A program made the translations under genes and the position numbers. 64,000 nucleotides of DNA from Photobacterium halotolerans DSM 18316. Lineage in GTDB: Bacteria > Pseudomonadota > Gammaproteobacteria > Enterobacterales > Vibrionaceae. Positions 53,852 to 63,290 of this stretch are shown here, in pieces. The DNA lies in contig NZ_AULG01000014.1 in NCBI RefSeq assembly GCF_000425165.1, positions 1-64,000 on the forward strand. The letters run 5' to 3'. The notes below the pieces were generated by a model. That model made no database searches, was not told the origin of the DNA, and saw nothing but the letters and a program-made list of their open reading frames with translations. Within the stretch, counting starts at the first letter, position 1. Every line of letters begins with the position of its first letter.

Positions 53852-54346
53852 ATGAAACTGCTTTATATTGTTCGTCACGCCAAGTCATCCTGGGATGATC
53901 CGGAATTGGACGATCATGATCGCCCGCTGAATGAGCGGGGCCTGAAAAACGCGGCTGAGATGGCAACCCGATTCGCCGCCTGGCAGGCGCTGCCACAGCG
54001 CATTCTATGCAGTACCGCTGAGCGGGCATTTCAGACCGCGCAATTTTTTGAACAGGCGCTGCATCCGCATCCTACTGAGCTGGCAACCACAGTGGGCTTG
54101 TATACCGATTCTGCCCATGAAGTGGTCAGCATTATTCAGTCGGTACCCGATGAGGTCGAACGGCTGATGGTGGTCTGCCATAATCCTGCCATCAATGAGC
54201 TGGTGGTTCGTCTTGGATTAAAGACAGACAATGTCCCGACCTGTGGCCTGGTGGTTTTTGCTGTCGAGGCGGAAACATGGCAGGCGTTCGGGCCGGAAAA
54301 TTGCCAGTTGCTGTATTTTGATTTTCCGAAACGCCTGGCTCACTGA
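53852..54346 (+). CDS. sixA: SixA-type phosphohistidine phosphatase
   Basis: The start at 53852 gives 164 residues, near the E. coli SixA length of 161, with GGGGAG as RBS. The catalytic RHG-type motif is LYIVRHAKSSWDDPELDDHD, followed by RPLNERGLKNAAEMATRF, CSTAERAFQTAQFFEQAL, and the second His in VVCHNPAINELVVRLG. E. coli SixA removes phosphate from histidine phosphotransfer domains and from the PTS protein NPr. In a cluster with a PTS permease and two histidine kinases this enzyme could set the phosphorylation state of either, by inference. Confidence 0.85.
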   Translation: MKLLYIVRHAKSSWDDPELDDHDRPLNERGLKNAAEMATRFAAWQALPQRILCSTAERAFQTAQFFEQALHPHPTELATTVGLYTDSAHEVVSIIQSVPDEVERLMVVCHNPAINELVVRLGLKTDNVPTCGLVVFAVEAETWQAFGPENCQLLYFDFPKRLAH

Positions 54347-54387
54347 TACGCTGCGCTGACAGGATCGGCTTTTTCTTTCAGAGAGAA

Positions 54388-54421
54388 TGTCTCTTGAACA
54401 CAGAAAGATGCTCAAGAGACA
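54388..54421. terminator. Inverted repeat between convergent sixA and the chemoreceptor gene
   Basis: TGTCTCTTGA pairs perfectly with TCAAGAGACA over a 14-base loop. No T tract follows on either strand, so the role as a terminator is likely only from position. Confidence 0.45.
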
Positions 54422-54442
54422 GGTTATCAGCGGGGGCAGAAG

Positions 54443-55759
54443 TTAACTGACTTCTGACATTTTTTGCACCGCCATGACGACATCGTTAATACTATTTTCG
54501 ATGTCTTGAATGGATGTGCCGGCTTCTTTCACTTTTTCCATGCTGCTTTCAGCGCGGGCAATAATTTCAGACATGGACGTGACGGCCTGGGTTGTAAACT
54601 GACTGTTCTGTTTCACCACATTATCAATTTTCACAGTCGACTCATTGGTGCGCGATGCTAACTGACGGACTTCATCGGCAACTACGGCAAAGCCACGTCC
54701 CTGATCGCCCGCTCTGGCCGCTTCAATGGCCGCATTAAGCGCCAGCAGATTGGTTTGATCGGCAATGGCGGAAATGGTGTCTACCATGTTAGTGATGGTT
54801 TTTGACTGCTCTTCAAGCTGGGATATCACATCAGAGGTTGAATTTAACGCCTCAACCATTTGCGTCATCTGTTCGATAGCCTGGTTACCCGAATTGCTTC
54901 CCTCGGCGGATAACTGCCGGGTTTTAACTGATAAGTCATAAGCCAACTGACTGTTTTCCTGGCCGAGAATAACGGCCTGTGTAATGTCTGTGGCAAATTT
55001 TATGACTTTATACAGCTTGCCATTAGTATCAAAGATAGGGTTGTAGGTGGCTTCCAGCCACAGAGGCTGGCCCGCTTTGTTGACCCGTTCAAACTTACCG
55101 CCCATGAATTGCCCCTGATTGAGCTGGTACCAGAAATTCTGGTATTCACTGGTTTGCGCGTAGCTGGGGCTGACGAACAGGCGATGATGTTTTCCTTTGA
55201 TTTCATCCAATGTGTAGCCGACCGTTGCTAAAAAGTTTTCATTGGCGTGCAAGATATTGCCATTGAGATCAAACTCGATAACCGCCATAGAACGGGAAAC
55301 CGCCTGTGTCTGGCTTGCCAGTTCATGGTGGTCAGCGACTCTGGCTGAGGTGTCAGAAGCCATTTTAATGACTTTATACACGGTCCCTTCATCGTCAAAA
55401 ACCGGACAATAACTGGCTTCCAGCCAAATGTCTTTCCCGCTTTTAGTAATGCGCTGGAACAGCCCCTTAATCTGCTTACCCTGACTTAGCTGATGCCAGA
55501 ATTGTTGGTATTCCTGACTTTGTTTGGTTTCATCGGTACAAAACATCCGGTGATGTTTACCCTGAATCTCATTCAGGCTGTATCCCATGGCAGTAAGGAA
55601 GTATTGATTGGCGCTGATGATTTCTTCTGATGGTGTAAATTCAATCGATGCAAAAGCATCACTGATTGCCGCTAAGGTAGTGGTGGCTTCCTGGAGTTGT
55701 TGTTGAAGTGTGTTGTACGCGTCTTGAGTTACGTTATTTTTTTTAGATAACCCGAACAT
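54443..55759 (-). CDS. Soluble PAS-PAS methyl-accepting chemotaxis protein
   Basis: Two near-identical PAS modules occupy about residues 35-145 and 155-265 (each with a [15 protein letters not shown]-type segment and a [12 protein letters not shown]-type PAC strand), followed by a short signalling domain with the hairpin tip [20 protein letters not shown] and [18 protein letters not shown]. There is no transmembrane helix, so it is a cytoplasmic receptor of the kind that binds heme or flavin to sense oxygen or redox. The strong similarity of the two modules indicates internal duplication. No other chemotaxis genes are nearby. Confidence 0.9.
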   Translation of the reverse strand: MFGLSKKNNVTQDAYNTLQQQLQEATTTLAAISDAFASIEFTPSEEIISANQYFLTAMGYSLNEIQGKHHRMFCTDETKQSQEYQQFWHQLSQGKQIKGLFQRITKSGKDIWLEASYCPVFDDEGTVYKVIKMASDTSARVADHHELASQTQAVSRSMAVIEFDLNGNILHANENFLATVGYTLDEIKGKHHRLFVSPSYAQTSEYQNFWYQLNQGQFMGGKFERVNKAGQPLWLEATYNPIFDTNGKLYKVIKFATDITQAVILGQENSQLAYDLSVKTRQLSAEGSNSGNQAIEQMTQMVEALNSTSDVISQLEEQSKTITNMVDTISAIADQTNLLALNAAIEAARAGDQGRGFAVVADEVRQLASRTNESTVKIDNVVKQNSQFTTQAVTSMSEIIARAESSMEKVKEAGTSIQDIENSINDVVMAVQKMSEVS

Positions 55760-56218
55760 GTCACAGTCCTTGTTGATATATGCCCTCTAGCTGAATGATA
55801 GAACAGAGAAATATGTTTAAAAGAGATATTTTTCGGCTGGTTGAAAAATTAGTAAAAGCTAAATAGTGCGATTATTATTTTATAGAATTGTAACTTCAAT
55901 AACTTATCTGCTATCAACAAGTTCATTTATTATGGAAAATATCGTTAAGGTTGAAATAAAGAAGGAAAAATGATCAATTTTCGCCTTGAAATGAAGTTTG
56001 ACTGCCTCTGCTATTTTCAATTCTTGTGATCCTACTTCAATTAATATTATTCCTTACTAAGGGCTGATTTTTCTGAATGATTAGGGCGTTGAATATATAG
56101 ACTATTTTTTACTCACAGTTCACTTGTTATTTTTTATTCAGGCAGGTGATAAATAAGACGTTGGGGTGCACAGGCAGGGGATTTTCAGCCGGGAAAGAAT
56201 GACAGGCATCTTATAAAG
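55760..56218. other. AT-rich intergenic region without recognisable genes
   Basis: About 460 bases between the receptor gene promoter and the end of the barrel operon. It is AT-rich with no ORF above background, no tandem repeat and no RNA gene that I recognise. Confidence 0.5.
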
Positions 56219-56247
56219 GCCGGAACTCAGACTGTCACAGTTCCGGC
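56219..56247 (-). terminator. Terminator of the MMPL/barrel operon
   Basis: On the minus strand GCCGGAACT pairs with AGTTCCGGC across eleven bases and is followed by CTTTA. It lies 27 bases after the stop codon of the barrel gene. Confidence 0.7.
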
Positions 56248-56274
56248 AGGTTTTGAGTGAAATGACAAATTGGC

Positions 56275-57426
56275 TCAGAAGTAATATTCCAGCGCCAGTT
56301 CGACGAAGTCGTCTTTACGGACAAAATACAGTGGGCTGTCAGGCTGACTGGCGGTGAACCACCAGGCGTTAGCCCGCCATTTCCAGTTGTTGTTTATCCG
56401 CGCGGAGGCTTCAATTTTGCCGGTAGATTCCTGGCGGCTGTCCAGATCCTGATTAATCCCGAATAAAATTTCTGTACCGTCTATGTCATTGAGCGCAAAC
56501 CGTGTACCCAGAAACAGATCATTCTGATTCAGGCTCAGTGAGCGGGAGTCGTACTGGTACTCGGCAATCAGGCCAAGATCCCAATAGGTATCGAAAACAC
56601 CGACCAGCGTGTATTCAAACCCTGTGACCACGGCGGAGTGATTTTCCAGACTGTCACGGTAAAGCGCTTCAAGTTTTAATAACCAGCTGCCAAAAATGCC
56701 CTGAACATCCACGCTGGTCTGGTCCATCTGGGCGTAGTATGGCGTCAGGCTGGTACGTCCCGGCAGAAAGTAGGGATCTCTGTTGGTGCCCTGAAAAAAG
56801 CTGGCACCGATATCCCAGTCGCCAAAATAGTGGCTGTAGCGCAATGACCAGTCGATATGTTCCTGCTCAGCTGAAGATTCATACAATGCATCGTCATTCA
56901 CCGGCAGGGGCGGCCGCAGCCGTCCGTCTTTACCGGCGAAAGTACGTTCACGAAAGTAGGGGAGGATGAATGCATTCACTGTGCCCCAGTCTTTGACGGC
57001 TGCAACATTGATCATAGGCTGCCCGAGTTTTTGCTCGCCGTCGACAGATTCGACGTTATCGGTCTGGTTAATCACATCCACCAAATGGATGGATTCTGTG
57101 ACGCCCCAGAAAACTTTCCCGACGCCCATCCTGAGCTCATAGTCATCGATCAGCTGCAGATACATGAATTCGCGAAGATCGAAATGGGTACGTTCATCGT
57201 CCATGCTGTCCCAGCGGTAGAATGGCTGAATGGTCAGCCTGGCGTCACCGTCCTGCCACTCTGTGTACCATTCGGGTTCTATCACCACAGAGGTCTGGCT
57301 TTTGTCCTGGCCCTCAAGACCAGGGTGCAGAAACTGACGTTGTTCAAGGTTTATCTGGCCGCTGATACCAGCTGCCTCTACCGAGGCAGCCAGAAACAGG
57401 GGCAATGCAGAAAATCGGTATACCAT
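56275..57426 (-). CDS. Outer-membrane beta-barrel-like protein
   Basis: A signal peptide (MVYRFSALPLFLAASVEA) precedes about 365 residues of alternating amphipathic strands rich in aromatic residues, ending in the outer-membrane signature VELALEYYF. Segments such as YELRMGVGKVFWGVTESIHL and FLPGRTSLTPYYAQMDQTSV are typical of porin-like barrels accompanying RND exporters of the MMPL class. The gene follows the LolA-like gene by 18 bases in the same operon, so the three products may form a trans-envelope lipid or lipoprotein path. Confidence 0.75.
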   Translation of the reverse strand: MVYRFSALPLFLAASVEAAGISGQINLEQRQFLHPGLEGQDKSQTSVVIEPEWYTEWQDGDARLTIQPFYRWDSMDDERTHFDLREFMYLQLIDDYELRMGVGKVFWGVTESIHLVDVINQTDNVESVDGEQKLGQPMINVAAVKDWGTVNAFILPYFRERTFAGKDGRLRPPLPVNDDALYESSAEQEHIDWSLRYSHYFGDWDIGASFFQGTNRDPYFLPGRTSLTPYYAQMDQTSVDVQGIFGSWLLKLEALYRDSLENHSAVVTGFEYTLVGVFDTYWDLGLIAEYQYDSRSLSLNQNDLFLGTRFALNDIDGTEILFGINQDLDSRQESTGKIEASARINNNWKWRANAWWFTASQPDSPLYFVRKDDFVELALEYYF

Positions 57427-57444
57427 GCTTGCTCCTGCCTGAGA

Positions 57445-58257
57445 TTATTTGACGCGTTTGAGGCTGGACTTATTGAAATCGCTCTCATCCAGGCCATTGT
57501 TAAACGTCAGTTCATGGGTGGTCAGTACCGTTGTCTTGCCGGTCTGGCTGTTCTTCATTGTCATCGTATGTGCGCGCCAGTATTTGCTCAGATACTGCTG
57601 ATAGTCGTTAAAAGTCAGCGTCTTCAGCAGGCTGTCTTTCCGGTCATAGAATTCCACCTTCAAAGGGCGGTAATGCTCTTTGTCCAGCCATACCAACTGC
57701 TTGGTATAACCTGAGTATTCATCTGCCGGTACTTGCCGGATCTTGAAGACGGCTTCACCTTGAACGGTGTCATCACCCAGATAGGTAAAGTCGTATTTTT
57801 CCAGTTCAAATGAACTTAAATCTTCGTAGGCGAATTCGCTGCCCATGAAAGGGCCCGATTTATTGCGCGAAGCAATACGCTTTACCCGCTTTAGCGCCGG
57901 CAGGTAAAGCCATTGATCGTCAGGCTTGGTGGTGTGGGCGAAATTCAGAAAGGCTGTGCCTTGTACATCACGGGGCTGGTCGAAAACAGTCAGGCCTTTA
58001 TCGCCATCATCAGCCACTTCCAGTGTCTTGATACGCATTTTCCGGGTGCTGCTTTCTCCTTGTGCGTTGGATAGCAGCATGGTCATTACTGCCACGCTGT
58101 CGCCCCAGCCGGTATCACGCAGTTTTCGCTCCTTGGCAATCGCTAACCCTTGTTCGTTACCCGCATGGCACACTGCCGGCATGATAGCCATACCCAGTGC
58201 GGTAATCATGCCTATAGACGCCAGCCATTGTGTGATTCGGGCTGTTTTATCTGTCAT
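57445..58257 (-). CDS. LolA-like outer-membrane lipoprotein-sorting domain protein
   Basis: The signal peptide is SIGMITALGMAIMPAVCHAG. The 240-residue mature domain reads as a curved beta-sheet with family segments TRKMRIKTLEVADDGDKGLT, RDVQGTAFLNF, QWLYLPALKRVKRIAS, GPFMGSEFAYEDLSS and YRPLKVEFYDRKDSLL. This is the LolA-like family commonly found next to MMPL exporters, thought to carry lipids or lipoproteins across the periplasm. It lies between the exporter (30 bases upstream) and the barrel gene. Confidence 0.85.
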   Translation of the reverse strand: MTDKTARITQWLASIGMITALGMAIMPAVCHAGNEQGLAIAKERKLRDTGWGDSVAVMTMLLSNAQGESSTRKMRIKTLEVADDGDKGLTVFDQPRDVQGTAFLNFAHTTKPDDQWLYLPALKRVKRIASRNKSGPFMGSEFAYEDLSSFELEKYDFTYLGDDTVQGEAVFKIRQVPADEYSGYTKQLVWLDKEHYRPLKVEFYDRKDSLLKTLTFNDYQQYLSKYWRAHTMTMKNSQTGKTTVLTTHELTFNNGLDESDFNKSSLKRVK

Positions 58258-58287
58258 GAGCTTTCTCCTTAATCTTTGGCTAAATGG

Positions 58288-60642
58288 TTATTGGGCCAAT
58301 GGTTTTGGGTTAATCGGTTTTTTGCTATCCGGCATGGCTGTCTTAAGGTCAGCCTGCTCCACCGGCTTACGGTCAAAGAGCATCAACATGCAGGGCAGCA
58401 GCAAGAAGTCCACCACCAGGGCAATGAAAATGATCAGGGCGCTGAGCTGGCCCATATCGCTGTTCAGACGGAAACTGGAGCTGGCCAGTACCGAGAAGCC
58501 GGCAACCAGAACGACGGTTGTGATCCATAACGCGCGACCAACAGTGCTGAAGGCATAACGAACCGCTTCTTCGGCATTTCGGCCTTCTTTGCGTGCGATT
58601 TGATACTTGCTGAGGAAATGCACGGCGTCATCGACCACGATACCGAGCGTAAGAGTGACCACCACTGACAGCCCCAGATTGATTTCACCGGACCAGAGTG
58701 ACCAGAGTCCGAAGCCAAGAATCGCCGGGGCGATGTTGGGAATAAGACTGATCACACCCAGTCGCAGTGAACGCAGAGCGAAAATCATCAGTGCGGAGAT
58801 CAGCACCAGCGTCACCGGCAGTGTCGATAACATGCTGGCCATGTTGGTTTCGCCAATATGGGCGAACATCAGGTTCGGGCTGGACGCCATAATGGCGTAA
58901 CCCGGCGCATTGGCATCAAACCAGTCATTAATACGGGTTTCCATAGCCACCAGTTCTTTACTGCCGACATTCTTGGTGGTTAGCGTCAGTTTGACGGATG
59001 ATTTATCTACATTGAGCTGGTTATTCAGATCCAGGCCGTAGGGCAAAGACATCTCATACAGCAGCAGATATTGTGCCGCCAGTTCTCTGTCGTTCGGCAG
59101 GCGATACCAGCTGTCATCATCACCATGCATGTTTTTGTTCAGGCGTTTGTAAACATCACTCAGGCTGGCGACATGGTCGGTTTCCGGTTGTTCGCGCAAC
59201 CAGTTTGTAAACTGATTCAGAATGTTCAGGAAGCCAGGATCAGCGATCCCCTGAGGCTGGCCTGAGTCAATCGCGATGCTGATGGTGGTCATACCGCTGA
59301 TATTTTCAGCCATGAAATCGGCAGCCTGGCGGAACTGGCTGTCTGTGGCGAAGTATTTGACTGGCTCGTCGTTGACCACATTACGGGGCAGAAGCAGGGT
59401 AGTGCCGGCCAGAACGATCACCGACAAAGGCAGGATAATTTTGCGGTGATTCACCACAAGATTGCCTAATTGATCGGTCCAGCTGTGCTGGCCGGCCGGT
59501 TTGACGGCCGGGGCACGCAAAGGCAGCACAGCCAGTAGCGCGGGCAGCAGAGTAACTGACAGAAAACAGGCGATCATTATTCCCAGAGCGGCCAAATTGC
59601 CCAAATCACGCAGAATCGGGGAATCAGAGGCATTCATCATCAAAAAGCCAAGCGCTGTTGTTACCGAGGTAATCAGTACCGGCATAGCATTGAGTTTGAT
59701 GCTGTAGCCAATGGCTTCGTTTTTGAGCATGCCCCGCTGCATGCCCTGGCGCATAGTGGCAATAACATGTACGCAGTCAGCAACGGCGAGTGTGAGAACC
59801 AGGGTGGGTACATTGACTGTGGCTGTGCTGAGGAACATGCCCGCCCAGCCGGACAGGCCCATAGTGGCTGCCACTGAACCGATAATCACAATAAGCGTGG
59901 CGAGCACACCGGTCACAGTGCGCAGCATTAGCACCAGGAAAACCAGCACAATCAGCAGCATGGTCGGCACGAGTGTGCTGCTGTCTTTCATCGCCATGTC
60001 CATGAAAGTCCGGTTCATCGCGACAATGCCGGCCTGATAGAAATCAACGTCAGGAAAGTCGGCCCGGTACTTCGCCAGCAAGGTCTGGGAATAATCGGTA
60101 ACCGTGGTAATTTCTGTCGTTTCGTCAACTTTGGGCATTTGTAAAGTGACGTTCACCACAGCAACATCACCGTTGGATGAAATAAGTGAATCACGCAGCA
60201 AAGGTTCTTGTAAGGCGACCGACTTCACTTTCGCGATACGCGCCGCATCAAGCGGGTACTCATCTAACAGCAAATCTTCCACCAGCAGATCATCTTCAAT
60301 GGCCTCTGTGTGCTGATAGTTTGCCAGCGAGTCGACGCGGCTGGAAAAGGGAATCTGCCAGCTGTCATTGGTCAGATCCCGGATAAGCGACAAGGTGTCC
60401 GGCGTAAAGACATTGCCGTTTTTGGGCGCAACAACAAAGCTGATGTTGTCTGTTTTACTGAATGTGTTTTGGATCGTGTTGAAGGCTTGCAGCTGGGGGT
60501 TATTTTCGTCAAAGAAGATGTTGTAATCGCCGCGGAAATAAAGGTTTTTGGCGCCGATAGTCGCGGCGATCAGCAGTGCTGTCATTGTCGCCAGGACGAG
60601 ATAAGCACGTTTGATCGGTAAAGCGTAGATACTGTCTTTCAT
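58288..60642 (-). CDS. MMPL/RND-family transporter
   Basis: The ATG at 60642 is chosen for its RBS (GGAG seven bases upstream), leaving 784 residues. The protein shows the RND plan: an N-terminal helix (AYLVLATMTALLIAATIG), a large periplasmic loop (about 35-215), five or six helices with LTLAVADCVHVIATMRQGMQ, a second loop (about 420-610), and a second helix block with TLTLGIVVDDAVHFLSKYQI. Members move hydrophobic substrates out of the inner membrane by proton antiport. Partner genes downstream suggest transfer of lipid-like cargo to the outer membrane. Confidence 0.9.
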   Translation of the reverse strand: MKDSIYALPIKRAYLVLATMTALLIAATIGAKNLYFRGDYNIFFDENNPQLQAFNTIQNTFSKTDNISFVVAPKNGNVFTPDTLSLIRDLTNDSWQIPFSSRVDSLANYQHTEAIEDDLLVEDLLLDEYPLDAARIAKVKSVALQEPLLRDSLISSNGDVAVVNVTLQMPKVDETTEITTVTDYSQTLLAKYRADFPDVDFYQAGIVAMNRTFMDMAMKDSSTLVPTMLLIVLVFLVLMLRTVTGVLATLIVIIGSVAATMGLSGWAGMFLSTATVNVPTLVLTLAVADCVHVIATMRQGMQRGMLKNEAIGYSIKLNAMPVLITSVTTALGFLMMNASDSPILRDLGNLAALGIMIACFLSVTLLPALLAVLPLRAPAVKPAGQHSWTDQLGNLVVNHRKIILPLSVIVLAGTTLLLPRNVVNDEPVKYFATDSQFRQAADFMAENISGMTTISIAIDSGQPQGIADPGFLNILNQFTNWLREQPETDHVASLSDVYKRLNKNMHGDDDSWYRLPNDRELAAQYLLLYEMSLPYGLDLNNQLNVDKSSVKLTLTTKNVGSKELVAMETRINDWFDANAPGYAIMASSPNLMFAHIGETNMASMLSTLPVTLVLISALMIFALRSLRLGVISLIPNIAPAILGFGLWSLWSGEINLGLSVVVTLTLGIVVDDAVHFLSKYQIARKEGRNAEEAVRYAFSTVGRALWITTVVLVAGFSVLASSSFRLNSDMGQLSALIIFIALVVDFLLLPCMLMLFDRKPVEQADLKTAMPDSKKPINPKPLAQ

Positions 60643-60830
60643 CACAATCTCCATGAGTGACGTTTCGTCAATACTTGGTGCTTTAAAGCCAGCATGTAGG
60701 CTGGCCGGGCATGAGTAAGCTACTTATTGATAGCGAATTTTCATTATTCAGCGATTTATGAGCGGTAACACGCTCCACTGTTCGCTGCAGAGAAAATTAA
60801 ATTGTGACAAATCGTCAAACATGGTGTGAA

Positions 60831-60856
60831 AATAACCCGCCTGAAAGCGGGTTATT
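60831..60856 (-). terminator. Terminator of the tetR gene
   Basis: A perfect ten-base stem AATAACCCGC/GCGGGTTATT with a six-base loop. On the minus strand it is followed by TTTTCACACC. It lies eight bases beyond the tetR stop codon. Confidence 0.85.
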
Positions 60857-60863
60857 ACAGGAA

Positions 60864-61652
60864 CTAACGACCCAGTTGCGCCAGAAGTTCGATCTCTTCG
60901 GCAAAAAAGGTCTGTTCAATGTGTTTCCACAGCCTTTTGTAATCCCTTTCGCTGGACAGTGGTTTCCAGTTCATCCCGTCCAATAACATGTTGATGTTGT
61001 TGAGAATAGTGAACGGATCCTGCAGGCGATGAATACAGCGGCTATTGGTTGCATTCGTAACCAACGCATTTGATCCCACTGCCAGTGACCAGTTTGCAAA
61101 AACCACCGCATCGGTACTGACGGCCGCCGACATAGCCAGACTGCCTTCCTCAAGAGCGCGATTGACGATTGCATCGGCATTATCAATCATTTGCTCTTCA
61201 AGTTGATTCAATATTTCCACGCGTGTACTGGATGCTTTGTCGATAACCCAGGGGGTTTTCGCTGTCAGCAGACAGGTCGACAGTATGGGTTCGAGTCGGG
61301 CAAAGATATGGTATGCAACGTGGACACCCATCAGAATATCCCGGCTGCTGCCTTCCATATCTAACACCCGGTTGAACAGAGTCATTTCAACCTTTATAGC
61401 GTGGCTGCATAACGCCACTATGACGTCTTCTTTACTGCAGAAATGGTTATACACCGTTCCTTTAGAGTAAGGACTGATTGACGCCAGCCTGTCCATGGTC
61501 AGGTTCGCAAAGCCTTCTTTGTTAACCAGATCTTTGGCAAGCATGATCAGCTCGTGATCGCGTTCTGCAATCGCTTGCTGTTTTTTGGTTTTGGGCGCAC
61601 GCTCTCCGGAGAAGAGGGCACCTCTCTCTTTATTACAGTTCAACCCGAACAT
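60864..61652 (-). CDS. TetR-family transcriptional regulator
   Basis: The DNA-binding domain is at about residues 28-75 (DHELIMLAKDLVNKEGFANL, MDRLASISPYSKGTVYNHF, SKEDVIVALC). The remaining 185 residues are the helical ligand domain. The first 25 residues are a basic, variable extension. The MMPL operon begins 210 bases downstream on the same strand beyond a terminator, so it is likely the target. The inducer is probably a hydrophobic compound or fatty acid, by inference. Confidence 0.88.
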   Translation of the reverse strand: MFGLNCNKERGALFSGERAPKTKKQQAIAERDHELIMLAKDLVNKEGFANLTMDRLASISPYSKGTVYNHFCSKEDVIVALCSHAIKVEMTLFNRVLDMEGSSRDILMGVHVAYHIFARLEPILSTCLLTAKTPWVIDKASSTRVEILNQLEEQMIDNADAIVNRALEEGSLAMSAAVSTDAVVFANWSLAVGSNALVTNATNSRCIHRLQDPFTILNNINMLLDGMNWKPLSSERDYKRLWKHIEQTFFAEEIELLAQLGR

Positions 61653-61918
61653 AACTTCCGACTTTTAAGTTGTCAGTTGCGTGAATACATTGCAACTCCT
61701 CCTGTGAGATGCAGATGCTTCTGTAAGTTTTTGCTTTACAAGAAGCACGCATCCCTTAATCAGTTTAACACGAATACGAAAAGGGTAAATCTCTGTAAAA
61801 AATGACGATTAGTCAAAGTTGACTTATCGTCATAATAGCTGCTTATGCACAGAGATCAATACCATTACTGAGAATTATTTATTCGGTTCGGTAAATAGCG
61901 TTTGTGGCAGGCAATAAA
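61653..61918. other. Intergenic region upstream of tetR
   Basis: About 270 bases between the tetR start and the yqhD terminator. It must contain the tetR promoter. GACTTATCGTCATAATAG and the nearby TGACGATTAGTCAAAGTTGA form loose repeats of TGACNATNAGTC type around 61802-61835 that could be an operator. Confidence 0.3.
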
Positions 61919-61941
61919 AAACCGCCAGAGCTGGCGGTTTT
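61916..61941 (-). terminator. Intrinsic terminator of yqhD
   Basis: ACCGCCAG and CTGGCGGT pair over a two-base loop. On the minus strand the stem is followed by six T. It lies 28 bases after the yqhD stop codon. Confidence 0.88.
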
Positions 61942-61968
61942 AGGTGTGTCTGTGTTGGCTCAAAGAAA

Positions 61969-63120
61969 TTAAAGCGCAGTGCGAAGGATGGCTTCACTGT
62001 CGGCAATACCAATCTTGCCGTGTTCGCCCAATGCGGTCATACCGTGCTTTTCCAGGCCGCTGAGCAGCACGCGAATATCGCTTTCATCCAGTTCGACATC
62101 TTTTAAGCGAGTGGGTACTTGCATGGCTTTGAAGAAAGCTTCGGTTTTGGCAATGGCGGCATAGATACGCTCGTCGGCGTTGCCTTCAGTGATACCGAAA
62201 ATACGTTCTGCATACTGAAGAAGCTTGCCTTCTTTCTCTTGGCGGCGTTCTTTCATGACGGCCGGAAGCACGATACTCAGCGTGCGGGCATGATCAATGC
62301 CGTAGTTGCCGGTCAGCTCGTGACCAATCATGTGCGTGGCCCAGTCTTGCGGGACACCGACACCAATGAGTCCGTTCAGTGCCTGTGTGGCTGACCACAT
62401 AATATTGGCACGAACCGCCAGATCTTTAGGATTAGTCAGCGCTTTCGGGCCTTCTTCAATCAGGGTTAACAGCAAACCTTCAGCAAACCGATCCTGCACT
62501 TTGGCATTCACCGGAAAAGTCAGATATTGCTCCATCACATGGACGTATGCGTCAACCACACCGTTACTGATCTGGCGAGGAGACAGACTCAGAGTGGTTG
62601 CCGGATCCAAGACGGCGAAAGCAGGCTGGATTTTAGATGACATGAAGCCAATCTTATCGTTACCGCGAGAGACCACAGAAGCTTTATTACTTTCAGAACC
62701 CGTTGCCGGCAGTGTCAGAATGCAGCCAATAGGCAGCGCATTATCCACTTTGAGCCCTTTGGCCCACATATCCCACGGGTCCTGGCCTTCATAGCAGGCT
62801 GCTGCCGCGACAAACTTGGTGCCGTCCACCACTGAGCCGCCACCCACTGCCAGCAGGTAGTCAACGCCTTCTGCTTTGATTGTGTCGACCGCTTTCATCA
62901 GCGTGTCGTATTGCGGGTTAGGTTCGATGCCAGAGAATTCAGTCCATTGGTGCTCACTCAGCGCCTTAGCAACCTGATCGTAGACACCGTTGGCTTTGAT
63001 AGAGCCACCGCCGTACAGTACCAGTACCTTGCTGGTTTTAGGAATTTCGCTGGTGATGGCAGCAATCTGGCCTTCACCAAAATGGATGCGGGTAGGGTTG
63101 TGATAGCTGAATGGGTTCAT
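61969..63120 (-). CDS. yqhD: YqhD-like iron-containing alcohol/aldehyde dehydrogenase
   Basis: The protein (383 residues from the ATG at 63120, preceded by GGAGAG) follows E. coli YqhD (387): MNPFSYHNPTRIHFGEGQIA, LVLYGGGSIKANGVYDQVAK, LLAVGGGSVVDGTKFVAAAA, the segment LPATGSESNKASVVSR, and the metal-binding VVDAYVHVMEQY, GVPQDWATHMIGHELTG and GIDHARTLSIVLP. YqhD uses NADPH to reduce short-chain and toxic aldehydes. The E. coli gene is activated by the AraC protein YqhC, and here a YqhC-like gene is divergent from it. Confidence 0.93.
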   Translation of the reverse strand: MNPFSYHNPTRIHFGEGQIAAITSEIPKTSKVLVLYGGGSIKANGVYDQVAKALSEHQWTEFSGIEPNPQYDTLMKAVDTIKAEGVDYLLAVGGGSVVDGTKFVAAAACYEGQDPWDMWAKGLKVDNALPIGCILTLPATGSESNKASVVSRGNDKIGFMSSKIQPAFAVLDPATTLSLSPRQISNGVVDAYVHVMEQYLTFPVNAKVQDRFAEGLLLTLIEEGPKALTNPKDLAVRANIMWSATQALNGLIGVGVPQDWATHMIGHELTGNYGIDHARTLSIVLPAVMKERRQEKEGKLLQYAERIFGITEGNADERIYAAIAKTEAFFKAMQVPTRLKDVELDESDIRVLLSGLEKHGMTALGEHGKIGIADSEAILRTAL

Positions 63121-63290
63121 CATTGCTCTCCAGGTTTGCCTGTAAGATGTAGTGTGCTGCAAAGTGTAGGTGACAACATGCCTTGCGGTAATACACGATT
63201 CTGCTTAATTCTTGCCTGATTCTGCTTTACACTTTTATTTGAACGGTTATTCATCAACACTAAGCCATCTGGAACAACTGAGTTTCGACT

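Noticed and set aside
55760-56218. Search for a small RNA or mobile element in the AT-rich gap
   Set aside because: No terminator-promoter pair, inverted ends or direct repeats stood out.
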